A DNA stretch of 64,000 nucleotides. It comes from Mesorhizobium tianshanense. GTDB taxonomy: Bacteria > Pseudomonadota > Alphaproteobacteria > Rhizobiales > Rhizobiaceae. Of this stretch, positions 51,935 to 60,084 are shown in pieces. The translations under genes and the position numbers were made by a program. Under the pieces are notes generated by a model. It did no database searches. It had not been told where the DNA came from and saw only the letters and a list, made by a program, of their open reading frames with translations. The DNA lies in assembly GCF_007830515.1 (NCBI RefSeq), contig NZ_VLKT01000008.1, forward strand, positions 1 through 64,000, read 5' to 3'. The first letter of the stretch is position 1. Each line of letters starts with the position of its first letter.

Positions 51935-53239
51935 TCACAGCGGCTGGGTCGTGTAATCCCCTTCCGGCTCGTAGAGGCCGTCCTCGATCTTGGTCTTGTG
52001 GACGACATTCAGCCTGCCGCCTTCGACCTTGGAGATGTTCTGGATGCCGAAACACTGGTGGATCTTGCCGTTGAAGGTCTTCGGCCCCTGCGGATGCTCG
52101 GGCCCCTCGGCGAACTCGGTCAAGGCCTCGGTCGCCTCGACCAGTTTCGCGCGGTCTTCCGGCCCCTTGTAGCCGGCATCCTCCATCGCCTTCTTGACGA
52201 CATAGAGCGTTTCCCAGCAGCCGAACATGTGCGCGGCGGTGGAGACGTCCTTCGGATCGCCGACGGCAGCGCCATTGTCATCGATGCCGACGGCGGCGCG
52301 ATAAGCCTTCTGCGCGGCGGAATCATCTGGTTGGGCGTAGCGCGGCGAGCCCTCCCAGAAATGGCTGCCGTCGAGGAATTCGAGACCGGGGCTGTTGATG
52401 TCGGTGGCTTCGAGCGAATCGATGAAGCCGAACAGCTGCGGCCGGTTGGAGCCGTAGAATTCGCCGAGCTCCTTGACGAAGGTGAGCACCGCCGGGCCGA
52501 CCATGACGTGGTAGATCACCTCGGTCTCGGCCGGGATCTGCGGGAAATATTTGGTGAAGGACGATTCCGTCGGCGGGATGGCGATCTGGGCGATGACCTC
52601 GGCGCCCTGCGCCTTCAGCGCCGGGGGCAGGTAGTCGCGATGGTCGTAGCCGAAGGCGAAATCAGGAAAAATCTGCGTCACCTTCTTGCCGGCGTTCGCC
52701 GCGATCCACGGCGCCATCGCCTGGATCTGGCTCTTCACGTCGGTGATGCCGGGTTGGAAGACGTAACGATTGAGCTTGGTCGAGGCGACGTGGTGACCTT
52801 CGCTGACGACAAAATAGGGCATCTTGGCCTCACCGGCGGCGGGCGCCGAGCCGATGACGACGTGCGAAAACAGCGTGCCGTAGACGATGTCGGTCTTGTG
52901 CTGGGTGGCGAACTTGCCGACCACTTCGGCACCGCGGCCGGGATCGGTGCCGTCATCCTCGATGATCACCTCGACCGGCCGGCCGTTGATGCCGCCGGCA
53001 TCGTTGATCGCCTTGACCGCGGCGGCGGTGGTCTTTTCATACCAGCGACCATAGGCGGCGCCGATGCCGGTGCGATGGGACTGGAAGCCGATTTTTATCG
53101 GCGCCGAGCTCTGCGCCTGGCTGTAACGGACGAACCCAGGCGCGACGGCAAGGCCGGCGCCCGCGGCCAATCCCTTCAGCGCCGTGCGGCGGGTGAGACC
53201 GGTTTTGGAGAGATCGAAAAACCCATTCTTGTCAGTCAC
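51935..53239 (-). CDS. ABC transporter substrate-binding protein (Liv/urea/amide type), Tat-exported
   Basis: A 434-residue periplasmic binding protein. The N-terminus carries a twin-arginine signal (TGLTRRTALKGLAAGAGLAV, cleavage near SQAQS-S). The type I binding fold of the LivJ/AmiC group follows: APIKIGFQSHRTGIGAAYG, NDAGGINGRPVEVIIEDDGT, HKTDIVYGTLFSHVVIGSAP and QIFPDFAFGYDHRDYLPPAL. The C-terminal quarter resembles urea/short-chain-amide binding relatives. The GTG at 53239 has AGGGGAAC upstream. It leads the importer operon. The ligand is unknown; amides or amino acids are the family norm. Confidence 0.9.
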   Translation of the reverse strand: MTDKNGFFDLSKTGLTRRTALKGLAAGAGLAVAPGFVRYSQAQSSAPIKIGFQSHRTGIGAAYGRWYEKTTAAAVKAINDAGGINGRPVEVIIEDDGTDPGRGAEVVGKFATQHKTDIVYGTLFSHVVIGSAPAAGEAKMPYFVVSEGHHVASTKLNRYVFQPGITDVKSQIQAMAPWIAANAGKKVTQIFPDFAFGYDHRDYLPPALKAQGAEVIAQIAIPPTESSFTKYFPQIPAETEVIYHVMVGPAVLTFVKELGEFYGSNRPQLFGFIDSLEATDINSPGLEFLDGSHFWEGSPRYAQPDDSAAQKAYRAAVGIDDNGAAVGDPKDVSTAAHMFGCWETLYVVKKAMEDAGYKGPEDRAKLVEATEALTEFAEGPEHPQGPKTFNGKIHQCFGIQNISKVEGGRLNVVHKTKIEDGLYEPEGDYTTQPL

Positions 53240-53404
53240 GGCAGTTCCCCTGTTTTTTAGTTTTGACCAATGGCTGGAGCGAGGCGAGCCACTCTTGGCA
53301 AGTGGCCGAAATTGCATGTGTACAAACTAAATCACCAAAGCCCTGATGTGGCAAGCGGGCTTTCCCCAAGGATCAATCGACGGGTATAAAGGCCGGCCTT
53401 TGTC

Positions 53405-54847
53405 TCATCCGGCCGCCGGCGTGGCAAGCAACCACAGGCCGAAAACCGTATAGGCGATCATCAGCACGGTGAGCGGAAACTGGCTGAGCGCGGCGCGGGC
53501 GGGAACTGGGTGCAACCGCCAGGCGAGGCCATGGGCGACGAGCACGGCGAGCATGTGTCCACCGATGATGACGCCGGCCTGGACATTCCACAGCCACCAT
53601 GCCGAGCCGGCGCCGGCAACGACGCCGGCTTCGATCTGCATATCGGCGGTGCCGAACAGGTTCCAGCCCAGCGCGAACGGGTCGGAAAGCGCAGCCACCG
53701 CATATTGGCCATCGACGAGCAGCGCCGTCAGATAGTGCGCGACATGATAGGCGAGCGCGATTGGCACGATCGACCACACCAGCAGCCCGGCGGCCTGACC
53801 GAGGGAATGCTTGCTGCCGGCAAGATGTTGGCCAAGGACGATTGCAAGGATGAACGCGGCTGCGAGCAGGACAAACATCAGAACCAGGCCGAGACTGCCG
53901 ATGCCGATCACCGCTGTACGTCCCGGAAACTCCAGCGGATTGATGCCGAACAGGCCGAACCAGAAGAAGGTTTTCGACAACCCGTCGAAGGACACCGACG
54001 ACAGCGCTAGCAGCAGGAAAGCGGTGCCGCTGAGCGACAGCGGCGCGGCATAGATGAGCTTGGCGCCTGGCCAGCAGAAATTGAGCCGGCCGCCTGCGTC
54101 GCGCTCGATAACGGCGAACCGCGCCACCATGGTGAAGAAGACGGTCAGGAACTCGCTGCTGCGGCTCCAGTCGCGATAGCCGAACATCATCATGGCGGCA
54201 AAACTCAGCAGCCAATAGAGGCCGGCGGCCCAGGCAAGCCGCGCCGGATCGTCGGGCGCCGGGTCGATCAGCTCGAACCAGGCGAAGGCGAAGAACAGCA
54301 CAAAAGCCGGCCAGTAGCCGAGCCATGCGGGCGGGCGCTTCATTTCCCGCTCCCCGAACAGCCGCGAAACGACACGCCATGGCCCGTACCAGGGGTTTAG
54401 CCATGACCAGAGATTGCCGAGCAGCCCCTGCAGCAAAACCAGACCAACCCAAAGCAGCGTCCATATCGCAAGGGGCAGCGGGTTGGAGAGCGGGTCGCGG
54501 CTGCCGAACAGGCCGGCGGCAACGAGCATTGCAAAGCCGGCAAAGGATGCCAGGCTGGCGATCGCCCGTGCGCCGTCACGGAATGCGAAAAGCGGCAGGC
54601 GCCGCCGCCAGAAGCGGTCGAGGGCGTCTGGCGGCAGCAGCGCCAGGGCAAGGAAGCTGGCGGCAACGGCGAGCGCGCCGCCGGCGACATAGTAGCCGGT
54701 GGGCAGCAGCAGAACGTGGCCACGATCGGAGGCGTGGGCTAAGGCGGGGGTGGGAGAGAGAGCGGTCAAAAATGCAACGGCACCTAGAGCAACTATTGCG
54801 ATCGAATGGTCGCGCTCTACGGCGCCCCCCTCTGTCCTGCCGGACAT
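53405..54847 (-). CDS. Polytopic membrane protein of unknown function
   Basis: A 480-residue protein with a probable leader ending ALAHASD and about 11 hydrophobic helices rich in Trp (LWVGLVLLQGLLGNLWSWLN, WYGPWRVVS, AWLGYWPAFVLFFAFAWFEL). I do not recognise a definite family; the AHASDRGHVLLLPTGYY entry recalls membrane proteins labelled fenitrothion hydrolase (FedA), a weak, memory-based link. His-containing helices (IALAYHVAHYL, IGGHMLAVLVAHGL) could bind metal or haem. The only good start, ATG 54847, lies inside a palindromic repeat. It ends downstream of the importer operon and is transcribed in the same direction. Confidence 0.7.
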   Translation of the reverse strand: MSGRTEGGAVERDHSIAIVALGAVAFLTALSPTPALAHASDRGHVLLLPTGYYVAGGALAVAASFLALALLPPDALDRFWRRRLPLFAFRDGARAIASLASFAGFAMLVAAGLFGSRDPLSNPLPLAIWTLLWVGLVLLQGLLGNLWSWLNPWYGPWRVVSRLFGEREMKRPPAWLGYWPAFVLFFAFAWFELIDPAPDDPARLAWAAGLYWLLSFAAMMMFGYRDWSRSSEFLTVFFTMVARFAVIERDAGGRLNFCWPGAKLIYAAPLSLSGTAFLLLALSSVSFDGLSKTFFWFGLFGINPLEFPGRTAVIGIGSLGLVLMFVLLAAAFILAIVLGQHLAGSKHSLGQAAGLLVWSIVPIALAYHVAHYLTALLVDGQYAVAALSDPFALGWNLFGTADMQIEAGVVAGAGSAWWLWNVQAGVIIGGHMLAVLVAHGLAWRLHPVPARAALSQFPLTVLMIAYTVFGLWLLATPAAG

Positions 54848-54982
54848 CTCCCCCACTTGGGGCGAGATTGCGCCGTCATTGCCGCTTTCGCCAATCACCA
54901 AAGTTGCAGAGGGAAAGCCGGCGGCGGAACTGCCGATCTCCCCCCTTGAGGGGGAGATGGCCGGCAGGACAGAGGCGGGCGC
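54822..54982. repeat. Long inverted repeat overlapping a gene start
   Basis: Arm 54822-54869 (containing CCTCTGTCCTGCCGGACATC and CTCCCCCACTTGGGGCGAGA) is nearly complementary to 54936-54982 (CTCCCCCCTTGAGGGGGAGA, TGGCCGGCAGGACAGAGG), over about 46 bases with few mismatches. The arms surround a 66-base centre. It matches the style of Mesorhizobium intergenic mosaic repeats. The left arm supplies the ATG and the first dozen codons of the membrane protein that ends at 53405, and the right arm ends 30 bases from the pncB stop. Confidence 0.88.
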
Positions 54983-55011
54983 GAAGGAACTCAGACTATC
55001 CAGGAATTCCC

Positions 55012-56316
55012 TCACACCTTGACCAGCTGCTCCACACGATCCTTTTCGCCAAATATCCTGAGGTACCGTTCGATCTCTTTCTCGTCGCCGGTGGCCTTGG
55101 CCGGATTGTCGGAGAGCTTGACCGCTGGCCGGCCATTGGCTTCGGTGACCTTGCAGACCAGCGAGATGGCGTCGAGCCGGTTGGTTTCGGTCGGTGCGCA
55201 GCCCTCGAAATCGTTGGTCAGGTTGGTACCCCAGCCGAAGGACATGCGCACCTTGCCGCGGAAGTGGCGGTAGGTTTCCTCGATCGTCTCGACCTCGAGC
55301 CCGTCGGAGAAGATGAGCAGCTTCTGCTTCGGGTCCTTGCCCTTTTCGCGCCACCAGGAAAGTATCTTCTCGCCGCCTTCGATCGGCGGCGCGCTGTCGG
55401 GGCGGAAACCGGTCCAGTCGGCGACCCAGTCCGGCACGTCACGCAGGAATGCCGCGGTGCCGAAAGTGTCAGGCAGCACGATCAGCAAATTGCCGCCGTA
55501 GTAGCGCTGCCAGTCCTGCAGCACCTTGTAGGGCGACTGTCTCAATTCCTTTTCCGAATTGGCGAGCGCGGCGAACACCATCGGCAGTTCATGCGCGTTG
55601 GTGCCCAGCGCCTCGAGGTCGTTGTCCATGGCAAGCAGCACGTTTGAGGTACCGGTGAAGGCCTCGCCGATGCCTTCCTTCAGCGCTTCGACGCACCAGC
55701 GCTGCCACAGGAACGAATGGCGGCGGCGGGTGCCGAAATCCGAAATGCGGATATCGGGCAGCGCTTTCAGCCGCTCGGTCTTGGCCCACATCTTGGCCTT
55801 GGCGCGGGCATAGAGCACGTCGAGCGCGAAGGGTCCGAACGCCCGCATCGCGGCGCGCGAGCGCATTTCGTTGATGATGGCGAGCGCCGGGATCTCCCAC
55901 AGCGTCGTGTACATCCACGGGCCGCTGAAGCTCAATTCGTACTGGCCATCGCGCCGGGAAAGCTCGTACTCCGGCAGCTGGAAATTTTCGAGCCAGGCGA
56001 GGAATTCCGGTTCGAAGATCTGCTTGCGGCCATAGAAGGTGTTGCCGCCCAGCCAGATCATCTCCTTCTTGGAGAAGCGCAAGGTGCGGGCATGGTCGAG
56101 CTGATCACGCAGTTCCGTTTCATCGATCTCCTCGGCAAGGCGAACCGAGGTGGTGCGGTTGATCAGCGTAAAGGTGGCATCGACCTTGGGGTACATGCCC
56201 CAGATCATCTGCAGCATCAGCAGCTTGTAGAAATCGGTGTCGAGCAAGCTGCGGACGATCGGGTCGAGCTTCCAGGTATGGTTGTAAACGCGCCGCGCTA
56301 TATCGGTCTTAGTCAT
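55012..56316 (-). CDS. pncB: Nicotinate phosphoribosyltransferase
   Basis: A 434-residue enzyme of the Preiss-Handler NAD salvage route, joining nicotinate to PRPP (ATP-stimulated). Family motifs: [20 protein letters not shown] at the N-terminus, [20 protein letters not shown] holding the phosphorylated His, [40 protein letters not shown], and [20 protein letters not shown] with the phosphate-binding [11 protein letters not shown]. Length is typical of type I PncB. It is a single gene flanked by a palindromic repeat and a 353-base gap. It uses the product of pncA, encoded 8-10 kb away. Confidence 0.96.
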   Translation of the reverse strand: MTKTDIARRVYNHTWKLDPIVRSLLDTDFYKLLMLQMIWGMYPKVDATFTLINRTTSVRLAEEIDETELRDQLDHARTLRFSKKEMIWLGGNTFYGRKQIFEPEFLAWLENFQLPEYELSRRDGQYELSFSGPWMYTTLWEIPALAIINEMRSRAAMRAFGPFALDVLYARAKAKMWAKTERLKALPDIRISDFGTRRRHSFLWQRWCVEALKEGIGEAFTGTSNVLLAMDNDLEALGTNAHELPMVFAALANSEKELRQSPYKVLQDWQRYYGGNLLIVLPDTFGTAAFLRDVPDWVADWTGFRPDSAPPIEGGEKILSWWREKGKDPKQKLLIFSDGLEVETIEETYRHFRGKVRMSFGWGTNLTNDFEGCAPTETNRLDAISLVCKVTEANGRPAVKLSDNPAKATGDEKEIERYLRIFGEKDRVEQLVKV

Positions 56317-56669
56317 GTCTCGATGCCGCCTTCACTGCTCGCTCCCTGCGGAATGCCTCTTAGCATTGAATTCCTGAAAGCGCCCCCGCTTTGCGGGCTG
56401 ACCCGACAAAAAGAAAACCCTGCGGCAAGCGCGCGATTTCACAGCTCAGGACGCAGTCCTGGCGCGCTTCCTGCAGGAGGTTCCAGAAGCCTGTGACTTT
56501 CTCCCGGCAGAAACACTCTAACAATATCAATTGATTTTTCGATGCGGCTACCCGACACTTTGCCCGGAAAAAGCATCTCGACGTCAAATCCGCAGACAGC
56601 CCGCGACCGGCCGGACCACGGTCACCGGCATCACCGGCGGCCCTACTGCACCAGCCTTGGAGAACCGAC
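56317..56669. other. 353-base divergent intergenic region (pncB / ureohydrolase)
   Basis: No gene is supported here. It must contain the promoters of both divergent genes. A possible folded structure is visible: outer arms AAGCGCGC (56427-56434) and GCGCGCTT (56462-56469) enclose a perfect inner hairpin CAGGAC-GCA-GTCCTG (56447-56461), with a 12-base one-sided bulge. GGAGA lies about 9 bases before the ureohydrolase ATG. No known riboswitch pattern was recognised. Confidence 0.5.
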
Positions 56670-57731
56670 ATGGGTTACGATCGCGGCAAGCTCGAAGCGT
56701 TGCGCCGCAAATATGGCGAAAGCCATGGCGGCGAAATGTTCGATCCGAAATTCCGACGCGTCGCCGACAATATCTTTTCCAAGAGCGGGACGCGGCTGGC
56801 GCCTTACTCCGGCATCCCGACTTTTCTCGCCGCGCCCTATCGGCAAATTGCCGCCGACAATCCGGATTTCGGCGATCTGCAGGTGGCGATGATCGGCGTG
56901 CCGATGGATCTCGGCGTCACCAACCGGCCCGGTGCCCGCTTCGGGCCAAGGGCGCTGCGCGCCATCGAGCGCATCGGCCCCTACAACCATGTTCTGGAAT
57001 GCGCCCCGACGCATGAGCTGAAGGTCGCCGATATCGGCGACGTGCCGTTCCAGAGCCGCTATCGGCTGGAGACCAGCCATGACGACATCGAGCGCCGCAC
57101 GAACCAGATCGTCGACGCCGGCGTCATTCCGCTTTCGGTCGGCGGCGATCATTCGATCAGCCATCCGATCCTGAAGGCTGTCGGCAAAAAAGCGCCGGTC
57201 GGCATGATCCATATCGACGCCCACTGCGACACCGGCGGCCTGTTCGATATGACCAAGTTCCACCATGGCGGGCCGTTCCGCAACGCGGTGCTGGACGGCG
57301 TGCTCGACCCGTCGCGCACCATTCAGATCGGCATTCGCGGCTCGGCCGAGTATCTATGGGAGTTCACCTACGAATCCGGCATGACCGTCGTGCATGCCGA
57401 AGAGGTGACCGGCCTCGGCGTGCCAGCCATCATCGAGAAGGCGCGCCAGATCGTCGGCGACGGCCCGACCTATGTGACCTTCGACATCGACAGCGTCGAC
57501 CCGGCGTTCGCACCCGGCACCGGCACGCCGGAAGTCGGTGGGCTGACCACGCGGGAAGTGCTCGAACTTCTGCGCGGACTCAAGGGCCTCAACATCGTCG
57601 GCGGCGACGTCGTCGAGGTGGCGCCGCAATATGACGCGACCACCAACACCGCGCATGCCGGCGCTCAGGTGCTGTTCGAGATCCTCAGCCTGATGGTCTT
57701 CAGCCCGGCGATATCAGGCAAGAGAGCCTGA
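56670..57731 (+). CDS. speB: Agmatinase/arginase-family ureohydrolase
   Basis: A 353-residue binuclear-metal hydrolase that releases urea from a guanidino compound. All metal ligands are present: His161 (SVGGDHSISHP), Asp183/His185/Asp187 (HIDAHCDTGG) and Asp272/Asp274 (TFDIDSVDPAFAPGTGTPE). An N-terminal extension of about 65 residues precedes the core. Agmatine is the usual label, but substrates in this family also include arginine, guanidinobutyrate and, in Ni-dependent relatives, free guanidine. The sequence alone does not decide. It stands alone, with a GGAGA site before its ATG. The gene symbol follows the agmatinase label only. Confidence 0.8.
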   Translation: MGYDRGKLEALRRKYGESHGGEMFDPKFRRVADNIFSKSGTRLAPYSGIPTFLAAPYRQIAADNPDFGDLQVAMIGVPMDLGVTNRPGARFGPRALRAIERIGPYNHVLECAPTHELKVADIGDVPFQSRYRLETSHDDIERRTNQIVDAGVIPLSVGGDHSISHPILKAVGKKAPVGMIHIDAHCDTGGLFDMTKFHHGGPFRNAVLDGVLDPSRTIQIGIRGSAEYLWEFTYESGMTVVHAEEVTGLGVPAIIEKARQIVGDGPTYVTFDIDSVDPAFAPGTGTPEVGGLTTREVLELLRGLKGLNIVGGDVVEVAPQYDATTNTAHAGAQVLFEILSLMVFSPAISGKRA

Positions 57732-57765
57732 AGCATAGCCGCCCGGCAAACCGCCGGCCGCTCGT

Positions 57766-59169
57766 TCAATGCCCAAAGGAGAGCGGCGGCGCGATACGGT
57801 CCCGCCGCAGCCAGCGCGCCAGAAGCAGCGCCGCCACCACCGCCAGCCCCGACGACAGGCCGATCCAGATGCCGACGCCGTTGAGCCCGGAATAGAAGGC
57901 GAGCAGCACGCCGAGCGGCAGGCCGATGCCCCAATAGCCGATCGCGGCATAGATCATCGGCACCTTGGTGTCGTGCAGGCCGCGCAGCATGCCGGCGGCA
58001 ACCGCTTGCGCGCCATCGAAAATCTGGAACAGCGCGGCAAAGGCCAGGAACGACACGGCAAGCCCGATCACCGTGGCATTGGCCGAGTCGCCGAGATCGA
58101 TGAAGGCGCTGATCAGCAGATGCGGCCACAGGATCATCACCAGCCCCATCAGCGCCATGAAGGACACGCCGATGACGAAAGCGGTCCAGCCGGCGCGGGA
58201 AACCCCTTCCGGGTTGCCGGCGCCATGGGCAAGCCCGACACGCACCGTCGCCGCCTGGTTGAGGCCGAGCGGCACCATGAAGCTGACCGAGGCGATCTGG
58301 ATGGCGATGGCATGCGCCGCGAGCGAGGCCGCGTCGATCAGGCCCATTAGAAGGGCGGCGGCGTTGAAGATCGTCACCTCGAAGGCGAGAAGACCGGCGA
58401 TCGGCAGGCCGAGCCGCAGCAATCCCGTGAAGCGCGGCCAGTCGGCCCGCCAGAAGCGTCCGAACAAATGATAGCGGCGAAATTTCTGCTCAAGCATCAC
58501 CACAGCCGCCATGCCGACGAACATCAGCGAGCTGGACAGCGTGGTGGCGAGGCCCGAGCCAGCGATGCCCATCGAAGGGGCGCCGAGATTGCCGAACATG
58601 AACACCCAGTTGAAGAAGACATTGCAGGCGACGGCGATGAAGACGATGACCAGCGCCCAGCCCGGCCGCTCCAGCGCCGAAATGAACGAGCGCAGCACGA
58701 TATAGCCGTAGAAGGGCAGCACCGCCCATTCGAGCCAGCGCAGGTAGATGCCGGCCTCATGCGCCAGCGCCGGTTCCTGGCCCATGGCGAGCAAAATTGC
58801 CTCGCCGTGCCAAAGCACGATCCAGATCGGGATGCAGATGAGGATCGCCAGCCACAGGCCTTGCCGCACGGTGCGGCGCAGATCGCGCACGGAATGGCGG
58901 CGGCGGCCGAGTTCGGTCGCCATCATCGGCGAGGTCGCCAGCATCAGGCCAAGCCCGAAGATCAGCGGCATGAAATAGAGGTTGGCGCCAAGCGCGCCAC
59001 TGGCCAGCGTGTCCGGCCCCAGCCGCCCCATCATCATGACATCGGTAGCAGTCATCGCCGTCTGGCCGAGATTGGTCAACACCATCGGCCAGGCGAGCGC
59101 CAGCGTCGCCTTGATTTCCTGACGCCAAAGATTTTCCGGCGCGCGAGCGCCGGCTTCGATCGCAGACAT
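57766..59169 (-). CDS. MATE-family multidrug/cation efflux protein
   Basis: A 467-residue, 12-helix MATE (NorM-type) antiporter built from two homologous halves. Helix 1 stretch [20 protein letters not shown], then [20 protein letters not shown], and in the second half [40 protein letters not shown] and [20 protein letters not shown]. It exports cationic drugs or metabolites using Na+ or H+. ATG 59169 is taken as start; ATG 59202 would add 11 residues. Its stop faces that of the ureohydrolase 34 bases away. Confidence 0.93.
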   Translation of the reverse strand: MSAIEAGARAPENLWRQEIKATLALAWPMVLTNLGQTAMTATDVMMMGRLGPDTLASGALGANLYFMPLIFGLGLMLATSPMMATELGRRRHSVRDLRRTVRQGLWLAILICIPIWIVLWHGEAILLAMGQEPALAHEAGIYLRWLEWAVLPFYGYIVLRSFISALERPGWALVIVFIAVACNVFFNWVFMFGNLGAPSMGIAGSGLATTLSSSLMFVGMAAVVMLEQKFRRYHLFGRFWRADWPRFTGLLRLGLPIAGLLAFEVTIFNAAALLMGLIDAASLAAHAIAIQIASVSFMVPLGLNQAATVRVGLAHGAGNPEGVSRAGWTAFVIGVSFMALMGLVMILWPHLLISAFIDLGDSANATVIGLAVSFLAFAALFQIFDGAQAVAAGMLRGLHDTKVPMIYAAIGYWGIGLPLGVLLAFYSGLNGVGIWIGLSSGLAVVAALLLARWLRRDRIAPPLSFGH

Positions 59170-59452
59170 TTTTTCGCCTATCCGATTGCGGCGCGTCGGC
59201 AAAAACGCCGGAAGCCGCGTCTCAGCGCGGAAAATGGCCGTGATCGGCCCGGATTCCGCATCAACGGCTTGTCTACGAAATGGGCAGCTATGGCAAGAGG
59301 CTGACTCAGGGAAGGGTTAAGCCAGCACGGCGGAGCGGCCCAAACCCTGCCATTTGGTCCGGCTACTTGGCCCGGCTATTTGGAGAGTCTGTGGAAGCCG
59401 CTATGATTTGCACCGTTGGACGATCTGGCAAAGGCATCAAAAAGGCATGCGG

Positions 59453-60031
59453 ATGAGCGCGTTTCCCGAAATCTACCTGGTTCGGCATGGGGAGACGGAA
59501 TGGAGCGCATCCGGAAAGCATACCGGGCGGACCGACATACCGTTGATGCCTGTCGGCGAGGAGGCCGCCCGGGGAGTTACTGAGCGGTTGCAGGGCCTTT
59601 CGTTCCAGGCTGTCTGGTCGAGCCCATCGCAGCGCGCCTTCAAGTCCTGCGTGCTGGCCGGCTTCGGTTCGGCCGGCCTGAAGACGTCTGACCTGGCGGA
59701 GTGGGACTACGGCGCTTACGAGGGACTGACCACGAAGCAGATCCTCGCCGAGCGTCCTGGCTGGCGTCTCTTTCGCGACGGATGTCCGGGCGGCGAGATG
59801 GCGCAGGATGTCGGCGCGAGAGCGGACCGGATCGTCAGCCAGTTGCGTGCCGTCAACGCCAATGTCCTGGTGTTTTCAAGCGCTCATTTCCTGCGGGTGC
59901 TGGCCGCGCGCTGGCTCGGCCTGCCGCCGCATGATGGCGCCCTGTTCGCCCTGGATACCGCCAGCATAAGCGTGCTCGGCTACGAGCACGATCTTGGCGA
60001 ACCAATTGTCCGGCGCTGGAATCAGAGATAG
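59453..60031 (+). CDS. Histidine phosphatase superfamily protein (phosphoglycerate-mutase-like)
   Basis: A 192-residue branch 1 histidine phosphatase. The catalytic loop is YLVRHGETEWSASGKHTGRT (RHG with phospho-His), Glu is in LAEWDYGAYEGLTTKQI and the second His in VFSSAHFLRVLAARWLGLPP. These features fit cobalamin-type/SixA-like broad phosphatases (CobC, GpmB group). The substrate is unknown. AAGG lies seven bases before ATG 59453; ATG 59447 is an alternative. It is convergent with the large deacetylase-like gene. Confidence 0.9.
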   Translation: MSAFPEIYLVRHGETEWSASGKHTGRTDIPLMPVGEEAARGVTERLQGLSFQAVWSSPSQRAFKSCVLAGFGSAGLKTSDLAEWDYGAYEGLTTKQILAERPGWRLFRDGCPGGEMAQDVGARADRIVSQLRAVNANVLVFSSAHFLRVLAARWLGLPPHDGALFALDTASISVLGYEHDLGEPIVRRWNQR

Positions 60032-60084
60032 CGGCCGCTAACAACCATTGGCCATCCGATCAGCACCCTGCCTTTGCCGGTGCG

